From positions 124,001 to 188,000 of the forward strand of contig NZ_JACXZC010000001.1 of assembly GCF_020281205.1 (NCBI RefSeq): 64,000 bases of DNA, read 5' to 3'. Position 1 is the stretch's first letter, and each line of letters opens with the position of its first letter. Below the pieces are notes generated by a model. It was given only the letters and a program-made list of their open reading frames with translations. It did no database searches and was not told where the DNA came from. The position numbers and the translations under genes are program-made. The DNA comes from Empedobacter stercoris (GTDB lineage Bacteria; Bacteroidota; Bacteroidia; Flavobacteriales; Weeksellaceae). Positions 17,695 through 26,003 of the stretch are shown here, one piece after another.

Positions 17695-19056
17695 ATGAAT
17701 AATTTAATCCAAAAATACAATATTCCAGGACCTCGTTACACAAGTTATCCTACAGTTCCATTTTGGGACAATAATGGATTTACAAAACAAGGATGGGTGG
17801 AAACTTTCCAACGATCTTTTGATGAAAGTAATGCAGAAGAAGGAATATCAATTTATATTCACTTACCTTATTGTGAGTCTTTGTGTACATTTTGTGCATG
17901 TAACAAACGTATTACTAAACAACATTCGGTAGAAATTCCTTATATTGATACAGTTTTGAAAGAATGGAAATTGTATGTAGATTTATTTTCATCTCGACCA
18001 AAAATTAAGGAAATTCATTTAGGAGGAGGAACACCAACTTTTTTCTCTTCAGAAAATTTGAAGAAATTAATTGATGGTATTTTTGAATATGCGGATGCTG
18101 CCGAAGGACACGAATTTAGTTTAGAAGGACATCCGAATAACACAACAAAAGAACATTTACAAGTATTATACGATTTAGGCTTTAGACGTATTTCGTATGG
18201 TGTACAAGACTATGATCTTAAAGTTCAGAAAGCGATTAATCGTGTTCAACCTTTCGAAAATGTGAAAAGAGCAACAGAAGAAGCGCGTGAAATTGGTTTT
18301 TCATCGATTTCTCATGATTTGATTTTTGGGCTTCCTCATCAAACAATGGAAGGAATGTTAGAGACGATTAATTTGACAAAACAACTTAATCCAGATCGTA
18401 TTTCTTTTTATAGTTATGCACATGTACCATGGATAAAAGGAGTTGGACAACGTGGTTTTCATGAAGAAGATTTACCTACGCCAGAATTGAAACGTGCTTT
18501 GTACGAAGAAGGAAAAAAAATGTTCGAAGAAATGAATTATTTCGAAATAGGAATGGATCACTTTGCATTAGAACACGATTCGATGTATCAATCAATGAAG
18601 GAGCATACATTACACCGTAATTTTATGGGATATTCTTCTTCGAAAACACAATTAATGGTAGGCTTAGGAGTTTCTTCTATTAGCGATTCTTGGTATAGTT
18701 TCGCACAAAATGAAAAAACAGTAGAAGAGTACGAAAAATCAATCCAAAACGGAGAATTATCCGTTTTCAAAGGTCATATTTTATCAGAAGAAGATTTAAT
18801 TATGCGTCGTCATATTCTAAATTTAATGTGTAATTTAGAAACTTCTTGGGCTGATGAAAGTATGAGATTTGATGATGTAGAGCGAATTAAAACGATGTTA
18901 CAAGGCATGGTAGACGATAATTTGATTGAATTTGTAGAAAATGGTTTAATCGTGAAAGAACAAGGACGTCCATTTGTTCGAAATGTATGTATGACATTCG
19001 ATAAGAGAATGATAGATAACGAGCCTGAAACACGTATTTTCTCAATGACAATCTAA
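17695..19056 (+). CDS. hemN: Oxygen-independent coproporphyrinogen III oxidase
   Basis: 453 residues. HemN is a radical-SAM enzyme that decarboxylates coproporphyrinogen III to protoporphyrinogen IX in heme synthesis without oxygen. The start 'YNIPGPRYTSYPTVPFW' is the HemN N-terminus, which distinguishes it from HemW. The iron-sulfur motif is 'LPYCESLCTFCACNKRITK' (CxxxCxxC plus the extra Cys). 'EIHLGGGTPTFFS' follows. Length matches true HemN. Heme supply is relevant to the di-heme enzyme encoded at 49580. Confidence 0.95.
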   Translation: MNNLIQKYNIPGPRYTSYPTVPFWDNNGFTKQGWVETFQRSFDESNAEEGISIYIHLPYCESLCTFCACNKRITKQHSVEIPYIDTVLKEWKLYVDLFSSRPKIKEIHLGGGTPTFFSSENLKKLIDGIFEYADAAEGHEFSLEGHPNNTTKEHLQVLYDLGFRRISYGVQDYDLKVQKAINRVQPFENVKRATEEAREIGFSSISHDLIFGLPHQTMEGMLETINLTKQLNPDRISFYSYAHVPWIKGVGQRGFHEEDLPTPELKRALYEEGKKMFEEMNYFEIGMDHFALEHDSMYQSMKEHTLHRNFMGYSSSKTQLMVGLGVSSISDSWYSFAQNEKTVEEYEKSIQNGELSVFKGHILSEEDLIMRRHILNLMCNLETSWADESMRFDDVERIKTMLQGMVDDNLIEFVENGLIVKEQGRPFVRNVCMTFDKRMIDNEPETRIFSMTI

Positions 19057-19095
19057 TAAAATAGATAAATGTTTTAAACTTTATCAAAAAAAGTA

Positions 19096-19103
19096 TATAT
19101 TTG
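19096..19103 (+). promoter_or_regulatory. -7 box for hpt-adk
   Basis: TATATTTG, a full TAnnTTTG match, 13 bases before the hpt ATG. Confidence 0.5.
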
Positions 19104-19116
19104 AATATCTCAAACA

Positions 19117-19653
19117 ATGAAAGAAATAGAAATTCACGGTAAAAAATTTATTCCGTACATCGCATTTGAAGAAATAGAACACGCCATCAAAAATATGGCA
19201 AACGAAGTTTATGAAGAATACAAAGACGAAAGGCCGATTTTTGTCGGAGTTTTAAACGGAGTTGTCATGTTCTTTAGCGATTTCTTAAAACAATATCAAG
19301 GAGAATGTGAGATTTCTTTCTTGAAGTTAAAATCTTACGAAGGAACAGAATCAACAGGAAAAGTTCAAATTGAGATGGATATTCCGATGAGTGTTGAAGG
19401 ACGTCATGTAATTATTTTAGAAGATATTGTAGATACAGGTAATACGTTAGTAGAATTGCACCGTATCTTGAAAGAGAAAAAGGTGAAATCTTTGAAAGTA
19501 GCTACTTTATTATTTAAACCAGATGCTTACAAAAAAGAGTTGAAAGTAGATTTAGTAGGAATTTCTATTCCTGACAAATTTGTAGTAGGTTATGGATTAG
19601 ATTTTGACGGATTAGGAAGAAATTTACCAGATATTTATCAAATAAAACATTAA
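19117..19653 (+). CDS. hpt: Hypoxanthine phosphoribosyltransferase
   Basis: 178 residues. It transfers phosphoribose from PRPP to hypoxanthine (or guanine) in purine salvage. The PRPP-binding motif is 'VIILEDIVDTGNTLVEL' at about residue 105, with 'VGVLNGVVMFFSDFL' before it and 'KFVVGYGLDFDG' near the C-terminus that holds the base. It sits five bases before adk, so both nucleotide genes are probably one transcript. Confidence 0.94.
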   Translation: MKEIEIHGKKFIPYIAFEEIEHAIKNMANEVYEEYKDERPIFVGVLNGVVMFFSDFLKQYQGECEISFLKLKSYEGTESTGKVQIEMDIPMSVEGRHVIILEDIVDTGNTLVELHRILKEKKVKSLKVATLLFKPDAYKKELKVDLVGISIPDKFVVGYGLDFDGLGRNLPDIYQIKH

Positions 19654-19658
19654 ACAAC

Positions 19659-20237
19659 ATGCTAAACATTGTATTGTTCGGACCTCCTGGCAGTGGTAAA
19701 GGAACACAAGCTAAATTTTTAGAAGAAAAATACCAAACTCCTCAAATTTCTACAGGAGACTTGTTCCGTTTCAACTTAAAAAATGAAACAGAATTAGGTG
19801 CACTTGTAAAATCTTACATGGACAAGGGGCAGTTAGTTCCAGACGAGGTGACAACAAATATGTTGGTTGATCATTTAGACAATAATCCAAATGAACAAGG
19901 ATATATTTTTGATGGATATCCACGTACTACGTCTCAAGCAGAGGCTTTAGATAAAATCCTTGCTGATAAATATAACAACGAAGTTTCGATTACATTGGCA
20001 TTAGTTGTCGATGACGAAATTTTAGTAGAACGTTTATTAGAGCGCGGAAAAACATCTGGACGTGCAGATGATGTAGACGAAAAAATAATTCGTGATCGTA
20101 TTACTGAGTATTACCAAAAAACTGCAATTGTAGCTGAACACTACAAAGCACAAGGAAAATGGGTTGAGATTGATGGAGTAGGTTCTATTGAAGATATTAC
20201 TGAAAAGTTAAACGCAGCAATTAAAGAAGTTTTGTAA
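19659..20237 (+). CDS. adk: Adenylate kinase
   Basis: 192 residues. It interconverts ATP + AMP and 2 ADP. The P-loop is 'LFGPPGSGKGTQAKFL' at residues 5-20, the AMP-binding part 'QISTGDLFR', and 'GYIFDGYPRTTSQAEAL' follows. The lid is the short form ('ERGKTSGRADDVDEKIIRDR') with no zinc cysteines, as usual in Bacteroidota. It is the second gene after hpt and ends at a bidirectional terminator shared with pyrD. Confidence 0.96.
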   Translation: MLNIVLFGPPGSGKGTQAKFLEEKYQTPQISTGDLFRFNLKNETELGALVKSYMDKGQLVPDEVTTNMLVDHLDNNPNEQGYIFDGYPRTTSQAEALDKILADKYNNEVSITLALVVDDEILVERLLERGKTSGRADDVDEKIIRDRITEYYQKTAIVAEHYKAQGKWVEIDGVGSIEDITEKLNAAIKEVL

Positions 20238-20257
20238 GAACAACTTTATATAGAAAT

Positions 20258-20287
20258 AAAAAGGATTCTCGATTGAGAATCCTTTTT
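20258..20287. terminator. Terminator between adk and pyrD
   Basis: A 13-bp stem (20258-20270 with 20275-20287) with a four-base loop and A/T runs on both sides, between convergent genes. It probably works in both directions. Confidence 0.85.
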
Positions 20288-20328
20288 TTATTATCAAGTT
20301 TAATTTATTTAGTCAAACTTTGTACGAG

Positions 20329-21360
20329 TTATTTATCTTCAGCCAATCCTTTGCAAATATTCTTTACAACAGCAGGACCTTCGTAAATAAAACCTGTGTA
20401 AACCTGTAATAAACTTGCACCAGCTTCCAACTTTTCTTTTGCATCTTCGGCTGTATGAATACCGCCAACACCAATAATAGGAAAGGCTTTGTTCGATTTT
20501 TCTGAAAGATAACGAATGACTTCTGTCGAACGCTTTTTAAGTGGTTTTCCTGAAACGCCGCCTGTTTCTTTTACAATCTCTGGATCAGAATTTAATCCTT
20601 CTCTTGAAATGGTTGTATTAGTAGCTATAACTCCAGCAATTTTAGATTCTAACACGATTTCAATAATATCGTCTAATTGAGAATTGGTCAAATCAGGAGC
20701 GATTTTAAGTAAAATAGGCTTTGGTATTTCGTGTTGGTGATTGTATTGTTGCAAATATTTTAAGATGTACAATAAGGGGTCTTTTTCTTGTAAATCCCGT
20801 AATCCTGGTGTGTTTGGCGAACTTACGTTCACGACAAAGTAATCAACATAATCAAACAAAGCATTGAAACATTTCACATAATCATCAACCGCATCTTCGT
20901 TTGGAGTGACTTTATTTTTACCAATATTTCCACCAATGATATAACGCTCGCGATGAGGTAATTCTTTTATTTTTTTAACAGCATAGTCAACACCTTTATT
21001 ATTAAATCCCATTCGATTAATAATTGCTTCATCTTCAACTAAACGAAACATTCGAGGAGCTTCGTTTCCGGGTTGAGGTTTTGGTGTAACGGTCCCAATT
21101 TCGATAAAACCAAATCCGAAGTGGTTCAATTCTTCGATGTATTCAGCATTTTTATCAAAACCTGCAGCTAAACCAATTGGATTTTTGAACTTAATTCCAA
21201 AAACTTCACGTTCTAAACTTGGATGATTGAATTGATAAAATTTATCTAATAGTTTTCCAACACCAGGAAATGCAACATAATTTTTTAGGTTACGCATAAC
21301 AAAATGATGCGCATCTTCAGGCTGTAATTGAAATAGAATTTGTTTGACTTGTTTGTACAT
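20329..21360 (-). CDS. pyrD: Dihydroorotate dehydrogenase (quinone), class 2
   Basis: 343 residues. It oxidises dihydroorotate to orotate in pyrimidine synthesis, passing electrons to quinone at the membrane. Class 2 features are the N-terminal amphipathic extension ('[19 protein letters not shown]') that docks on the membrane, '[17 protein letters not shown]', the catalytic serine in '[16 protein letters not shown]', and the FMN-binding '[20 protein letters not shown]'. Single gene on the minus strand. Confidence 0.95.
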   Translation of the reverse strand: MYKQVKQILFQLQPEDAHHFVMRNLKNYVAFPGVGKLLDKFYQFNHPSLEREVFGIKFKNPIGLAAGFDKNAEYIEELNHFGFGFIEIGTVTPKPQPGNEAPRMFRLVEDEAIINRMGFNNKGVDYAVKKIKELPHRERYIIGGNIGKNKVTPNEDAVDDYVKCFNALFDYVDYFVVNVSSPNTPGLRDLQEKDPLLYILKYLQQYNHQHEIPKPILLKIAPDLTNSQLDDIIEIVLESKIAGVIATNTTISREGLNSDPEIVKETGGVSGKPLKKRSTEVIRYLSEKSNKAFPIIGVGGIHTAEDAKEKLEAGASLLQVYTGFIYEGPAVVKNICKGLAEDK

Positions 21361-21465
21361 GTTGCAAAATTAAACATATCCGATAAATATTCAACTCAAC
21401 TATCCATCAGTTTCACAATATTTTGAAACTTAGCAATTAGATTTTAATAAACAAATTAGAAATCG

Positions 21466-21473
21466 TACTTTTG
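21466..21473 (+). promoter_or_regulatory. -7 box for obg
   Basis: TACTTTTG, a TAnnTTTG match, about 24 bases before the obg ATG. Confidence 0.5.
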
Positions 21474-21497
21474 CAGACTAATTAAAAGAGAAAAAAT

Positions 21498-22484
21498 ATG
21501 CAATCAAATTTTGTTGACTACGTAAAAATAAATTGTAGAGCCGGACATGGAGGTGCGGGTTCAGCAAGTTTGCATCGCGAAAAATATATTGACAAAGGAG
21601 GACCAGATGGTGGAGATGGAGGACGTGGAGGAAACATCACACTTGTAGGAAACTCAAATCTTTGGACATTGTTAGAATTTCGATTTAAAAAACATTTCCG
21701 TGCGCAAAATGGTGGTCGAGGAGGTAAATCTCGTTCAACTGGTGCTGATGGTGAAGATATTATTTTGGAAGTTCCGATTGGAACAATTGCCAGAGATGAA
21801 GAAGGAAATATTATTGGCGAAGTAACAGAAAATGGACAAAAATTAATTATTGCAAAAGGAGGAAAAGGAGGTTTAGGAAACTGGCATTTCCGTTCTGCAA
21901 CACGTCAAACACCTCGTTATGCACAACCAGGTATAGAAGGAGATGAACTTTATGTTACATTGGAGTTGAAAATTTTAGCTGATATTGGATTAGTAGGTTT
22001 TCCAAATGCTGGTAAATCGACTTTGTTATCGGCTGTCTCGGCTGCAAAACCTAAAATTGCAGATTACGCATTTACAACTTTAACACCTAACTTAGGGATT
22101 GTTGATTATCGTAATCACCAGTCATTTATTATGGCAGATATTCCTGGGATTATCGAAGGAGCAGCAGAAGGAAAGGGACTTGGACATCGCTTCTTACGTC
22201 ATATCGAGCGTAATTCGAATCTCTTGTTTTTGATTCCTGCGGATGCAGAAGATTATAAAAAAGAATATGAAATTCTGTTGAATGAATTGAAAAAATTTAA
22301 TCCAGAATTATTAGATAAAGGACGTGTTTTAGCTATCTCTAAATCAGATATGTTAGATGATGAATTGGAAGCTGAAATTAGAGCACAATTACCAACTGAT
22401 ATCGAAACAATATTTATTTCGTCAGTTTCTGGAAAAGGAATTACAGAATTGAAAGATTTATTGTGGAAAAAATTACATGAATAA
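21498..22484 (+). CDS. obg: Obg/CgtA GTPase
   Basis: 328 residues. Obg is an essential GTPase involved in 50S ribosome maturation and stress control. The Gly-rich Obg fold covers residues 1-155 ('[19 protein letters not shown]', '[19 protein letters not shown]'). The G domain has G1 '[13 protein letters not shown]', G2 '[11 protein letters not shown]', G3 '[16 protein letters not shown]', and a G4-like 'ISKSDML' in place of NKxD. There is no long C-terminal extension. It is followed by the ybaB gene after 22 bases. Confidence 0.95.
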   Translation: MQSNFVDYVKINCRAGHGGAGSASLHREKYIDKGGPDGGDGGRGGNITLVGNSNLWTLLEFRFKKHFRAQNGGRGGKSRSTGADGEDIILEVPIGTIARDEEGNIIGEVTENGQKLIIAKGGKGGLGNWHFRSATRQTPRYAQPGIEGDELYVTLELKILADIGLVGFPNAGKSTLLSAVSAAKPKIADYAFTTLTPNLGIVDYRNHQSFIMADIPGIIEGAAEGKGLGHRFLRHIERNSNLLFLIPADAEDYKKEYEILLNELKKFNPELLDKGRVLAISKSDMLDDELEAEIRAQLPTDIETIFISSVSGKGITELKDLLWKKLHE

Positions 22485-22506
22485 TTAATTATTAAAGATA
22501 AAAAAA

Positions 22507-22827
22507 ATGTTTGGAAATTTTGGAGACATCATGGGAATGATGGGAAAAATCAATTCATTTAAAGATAAATTTTCTGATTTAAAGAATGAATTAGACGGAG
22601 AAAATTTTACAACTACTTCTAACGACGGAAAAGTAAAAATTACCATGTCTAAATTGGCAACAGTAAAAGATATTGAACTTGCTGAAGGAATGGAGAAAGA
22701 AGAGATTGAGGATTTATTAGTAATGACGTTAAACAAAGCGTTAGAGCAAGTAAAAACAGAAGCAATCGATAGAGCGAAGAAAACTGCTCAAGAAAACTTA
22801 CCAAACATTCCTGGAATGCCTTTCTAA
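22507..22827 (+). CDS. YbaB/EbfC-family nucleoid-associated protein
   Basis: 106 residues. This family forms dimers shaped like tweezers that bind DNA. The pattern 'GKVKITMSKLATVKDIEL' and 'LEQVKTEAIDRAKKTAQENL' with a Met/Gly-rich N-terminus ('GNFGDIMGMMGKI') fits. It follows obg closely and probably shares its transcript. In many bacteria ybaB is next to dnaX or recR; recR is elsewhere in this window (36844). Confidence 0.85.
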   Translation: MFGNFGDIMGMMGKINSFKDKFSDLKNELDGENFTTTSNDGKVKITMSKLATVKDIELAEGMEKEEIEDLLVMTLNKALEQVKTEAIDRAKKTAQENLPNIPGMPF

Positions 22828-22848
22828 AAAGAGATTGACTACAAGATA

Positions 22849-22878
22849 AAAACCCTGAAAATTAATTTTCAGGGTTTT
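22849..22878. terminator. Palindromic terminator overlapping the end of the rhomboid gene
   Basis: A 15-bp perfect palindrome with no spacer (22849-22863 with 22864-22878), flanked by A and T. The stop codon of the minus-strand rhomboid gene (22862-22864) lies at its centre, so its right arm encodes the C-terminal NPEN residues. Confidence 0.85.
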
Positions 22879-23662
22879 GTTTTATGTAATAATTTGGTTT
22901 TTCATCTTCTTCATTCAAAGATTCTAAATATTCTGCTCTCAAACGTTCTTGTTCTTGGTAAACTTCCCATAAATGCTCGGCTTGTGGGTCATAATAATTT
23001 TCTTGATCCCATTTCGGAACTTCTTTTTGTGGACCAATTTTTCGAAATAAATAGGCGAAAAACGCACCTGAAATAAATCCGCTCAAATGACCTTCCCATG
23101 AGATAGAATTACTACTTGTATCTGTTTTTAGTTGAGGTAAAATTTCTTGCGGAACCATCCCCCAAATCATTCCACCATATAATAAAATAATAATTAATGA
23201 TATTGCCATCAAACCACGTTCTTTTCTGATAATACCACTAAAAAAGATAAACGAAGCCAATAAATAAACAATAGAACTTGCACCAATATGACAACTTACG
23301 TTATCATCTAAAAATGAGGGATTTCCAATAATCCATAAGATTGTTCCTGATAAAATCCAACCAAAGAAAATAACGTAATAGGCCAATCTATCATACATTA
23401 ACAAGGCGATAAAACTTAGAAATGTCAATGGAAAAGTATTGCTAATAATGTGTTTCCATCCCGAATGGAAAAATGGTGAAAATAAAATACCTTTCAAGCC
23501 TACAAAAGTTCGAGGAATAACACCATAACAACCATCAAAGCTGTATCCATTTTGTTGAAATAGAAAGATAATCCACATGGGGATAAGTAATAATAACGGG
23601 ATTATAATTGTTTTCTTTGGAAAGGGATACCTCATATAAATGGTTTCAGATGTTGCTTTCAA
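22862..23662 (-). CDS. Rhomboid-family intramembrane serine protease
   Basis: 266 residues with about six membrane helices between 20 and 210. Rhomboids cleave membrane proteins inside the bilayer. The catalytic pair appears to be Ser129 in 'HIGASSIVYLL' and His192 in 'WEGHLSGFISG', with 'HSGWKHIISNTFPL' as the L1 region. The usual GxSG motif is GASS here, a conservative change that should keep the nucleophile. The soluble C-terminal tail (210-266) is charged. The substrate is unknown. Its last codons lie in the terminator shared with ybaB. Confidence 0.85.
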   Translation of the reverse strand: MKATSETIYMRYPFPKKTIIIPLLLLIPMWIIFLFQQNGYSFDGCYGVIPRTFVGLKGILFSPFFHSGWKHIISNTFPLTFLSFIALLMYDRLAYYVIFFGWILSGTILWIIGNPSFLDDNVSCHIGASSIVYLLASFIFFSGIIRKERGLMAISLIIILLYGGMIWGMVPQEILPQLKTDTSSNSISWEGHLSGFISGAFFAYLFRKIGPQKEVPKWDQENYYDPQAEHLWEVYQEQERLRAEYLESLNEEDEKPNYYIKQNPEN

Positions 23663-23708
23663 TCTTTATTCCTTTCGAGAAATACTGCCAAAATTGGTTA
23701 AATTATGA

Positions 23709-24689
23709 TTAAAATCGTTTGACTAATTCTTTTGCAAGTAATTTCCAATCCGTCCATTTTACACCTAATTGATGATTTTGTATAGCAATGGTATGTTGAT
23801 AATCTAAATGCTTAATCACTTCTTTATAAGCTTTTATGAGGTTGAATGAAGGATCGTAGATGTGTGTTGCTTCCGAATTAGCTCCATTAACTTCGAGTAT
23901 GACAAAATTTCCGTTTTGAAAATCTTCTAAACTTTTTGCTTTCAAATCAATTCGCCCATAATAAAATCCATCAATTTTTTGAGCGATTTGATCAATGGTT
24001 TCTTCTAATTTTATCGTTTTTAAATATGATCCGTCCAAAAATGTAGTTCCACGACTATGATTACCAATAGGCTCTACTAATAATTGTTCACCTTTTGCAA
24101 GAATAGAATTTAACTCGTTTTGATAGCGTTTAGTTAAATAATCTTTTCGGTAAAATGCTCTTAAATTTTGATCGATTAATTCTTTTAACGTTGACTTTCC
24201 ATCGCCTGTAAATGTTAAAAAATCTTTTGTTGTAATCGAAAGTATTTTACCATTTTTTTCTTTTGGTAATCGAACGTAAAATACACCAAATTCAAAATTT
24301 GATTGAATATATTCTTGTAAAATTAAATCACGATTATTTTGTTTTAAATAATGATTCCAGTCAAAATTATTTCGAATTAATTCGACTCCAATTCCACGTT
24401 CACCAAGATTTGGTTTGGCAATAAAAGGAAAATTAAACGGAAGTTTTTGTGTTGTAAATTCCTCAAAAAAAACAGTTTTTGGTTTGTAATCTTCTTCAAT
24501 TTGATTCAATAAATCTATTTTCGAATAATCGATAAATCCGCCCCATTTCATTTTTGGATTTACGGAACAAAAGTAAGCTGGTGCACCTGCCTGAAAAATT
24601 TTATAGATGTACCAAGGTGTTAATGGTCCATAGAATAGCCAGAATGGCCAAAATTCGTATTGTGTCCATTTCGCAATATTTGGTTTCAT
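23709..24689 (-). CDS. ATP-grasp domain protein (D-Ala-D-Ala ligase-like)
   Basis: 326 residues. The ATP-grasp pattern is visible as 'FPFIAKPNLGERGIGVELI' (phosphate-binding loop and Lys), 'DLILQEYIQSNFEFGVFYVR' and the metal-binding 'FVILEVNGANSEATHIYDP' near residue 265. The family makes amide or thioester bonds through acyl phosphates, but the substrate here is unknown. The N-terminus (residues 1-60, with 'YEFWPFWLFYGPLTPWYIYK') is aromatic-rich and not typical of D-Ala ligases. The start codon overlaps the upstream DinB-like gene by four bases (ATGA), so the two are coupled. Confidence 0.75.
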   Translation of the reverse strand: MKPNIAKWTQYEFWPFWLFYGPLTPWYIYKIFQAGAPAYFCSVNPKMKWGGFIDYSKIDLLNQIEEDYKPKTVFFEEFTTQKLPFNFPFIAKPNLGERGIGVELIRNNFDWNHYLKQNNRDLILQEYIQSNFEFGVFYVRLPKEKNGKILSITTKDFLTFTGDGKSTLKELIDQNLRAFYRKDYLTKRYQNELNSILAKGEQLLVEPIGNHSRGTTFLDGSYLKTIKLEETIDQIAQKIDGFYYGRIDLKAKSLEDFQNGNFVILEVNGANSEATHIYDPSFNLIKAYKEVIKHLDYQHTIAIQNHQLGVKWTDWKLLAKELVKRF

Positions 24690-25183
24690 TTTTCTTGATT
24701 TTGAAAAGCAATTGTTGAAGAAGCAATTCCAAAATTTTGTGGAATTTTAAATGTGGGAAAATGAGTTTCAATGGCGATTTTAATCAATGCAAAATGATGA
24801 ATACTATGATCAAAACAATACATTATTTCACGATAATTTGTGGTATTAATCATAAAATGTTCACCATAATAATTCTGTTTGAGTTGAATAGTTATGTCTA
24901 AATCTAAAGCTTCAATTTTAGTTTTTAAATGATTTAAAGTTGTCAAACTTTCAACAACAGAATTTTCTAACGAATGCTTACGTTGTCGATCATCATAAGA
25001 AATACAACGATTTTCCTGAGCTTGTAGCAAACAAGAGTAAAACTCAATAATATGACGAAAATGTTGACCAACAGAAGCGTTTGAAATAATTTTTAATTCT
25101 TGTTGAAAAGACGTATCGTCAAATTGCAAAAGAATTGATTTCATTTCATCAAAAGAATGCGATATAGTTTTCTGAATACTCAT
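24686..25183 (-). CDS. DinB-like four-helix-bundle protein
   Basis: 165 residues from the ATG at 25183; a TTG four codons upstream is less likely. The helical protein carries His residues placed as in the DinB/YfiT metal-binding bundle: 'VGQHFRHIIEFYSCLL' near residue 42 and 'FDHSIHHFALIKIAIE' near residue 130. Family members are metal-binding proteins, some of them thiol transferases; the role here is unknown. The four-base overlap with the ATP-grasp gene suggests a joint function. The start lies about 50 bases from that of the divergent NRDE gene. Confidence 0.65.
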   Translation of the reverse strand: MSIQKTISHSFDEMKSILLQFDDTSFQQELKIISNASVGQHFRHIIEFYSCLLQAQENRCISYDDRQRKHSLENSVVESLTTLNHLKTKIEALDLDITIQLKQNYYGEHFMINTTNYREIMYCFDHSIHHFALIKIAIETHFPTFKIPQNFGIASSTIAFQNQEK

Positions 25184-25233
25184 AATTCTTTGCAAAGATA
25201 AATTTTTACATTTGAACTAAATTGAAAAATGAG

Positions 25234-25884
25234 ATGTGTATAGTCAGTTTTTATAGAAATGATGATGAATTTGTGTTGACCCACAACCGAGACGAAGAAA
25301 TTAGTCGATCTTCTTCAAATGAAATTGTAGAACAAATGCGTTTCGGAAAAACCTATTTTTCGCCTGTTGATGAACGTGCAAAAGGTACTTGGATGTTTTA
25401 TTCGGAGCAATATGTTGCTTGTATTTTGAATGGTGGAATCGAAAAACCATTACATCTTAAAGAGCAATACAGAGAAAGTCGAGGAATTATTTTATTAGAT
25501 TTGTTGAAGTATAATACTGTAAAAGAGTTTGTTAATTCGGAAAATTTGTCAGAAATTGCACCTTTTACCATTTTTGTTTTTGAAAGAACAACTAAAAATG
25601 CTTACCTTTTGTTTTGGAATGAAAATGAATTGAGTGTAAAAGACGTTTCACAAGAAAAAATTGTAACATGGTGTTCGTCTACTTTATACAGTCCTGAAAG
25701 AAGAAATGAAATTGATCAAATTATACAATCAAATTCTACACTTTCTTCAGAAGAAATAATTGATTTACATGATCAATTAAAGATGAATAAAGGCGATTTA
25801 TACGATTTCTTAGCGACTACATCTATTTCTCAAATTTTTATGAATTCATTAAGAATTGATATGAAATATTGTCAGCTATTTTGA
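25234..25884 (+). CDS. NRDE-family protein (TANGO2-like)
   Basis: 216 residues starting MCIVSFYRNDDEFVLTHNRDE. The name-giving Asn-Arg-Asp-Glu motif is at residues 18-21, and Cys2 directly after the start Met is characteristic of the family (TANGO2, Ntn-hydrolase-like fold). A TTG at 25222 would add four residues and bury that cysteine, so the ATG at 25234 is chosen. TANGO2 proteins have been linked to heme and lipid handling in eukaryotes; the bacterial role is unclear. Divergent from the DinB-like gene. Confidence 0.8.
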   Translation: MCIVSFYRNDDEFVLTHNRDEEISRSSSNEIVEQMRFGKTYFSPVDERAKGTWMFYSEQYVACILNGGIEKPLHLKEQYRESRGIILLDLLKYNTVKEFVNSENLSEIAPFTIFVFERTTKNAYLLFWNENELSVKDVSQEKIVTWCSSTLYSPERRNEIDQIIQSNSTLSSEEIIDLHDQLKMNKGDLYDFLATTSISQIFMNSLRIDMKYCQLF

Positions 25885-25972
25885 AATTAATAGACAATAA
25901 TTCCCTATTTTAGGGATTCATCAAATCATTTCGGACATAGGCATAATTTATGCTATAGTCTACCAGAATAAT

Positions 25973-25980
25973 TATATTTG
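25973..25980 (+). promoter_or_regulatory. -7 box for clpC
   Basis: TATATTTG, 23 bases before the clpC ATG. Just upstream lie two small inverted repeats (tccct/aggga at 25902-25916 and gcata/tatgc at 25941-25953) that could be operator sites; no known CtsR or HrcA site was recognised. Confidence 0.5.
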
Positions 25981-26003
25981 TTAAAGACAGCTTAAATAAT
26001 AAA

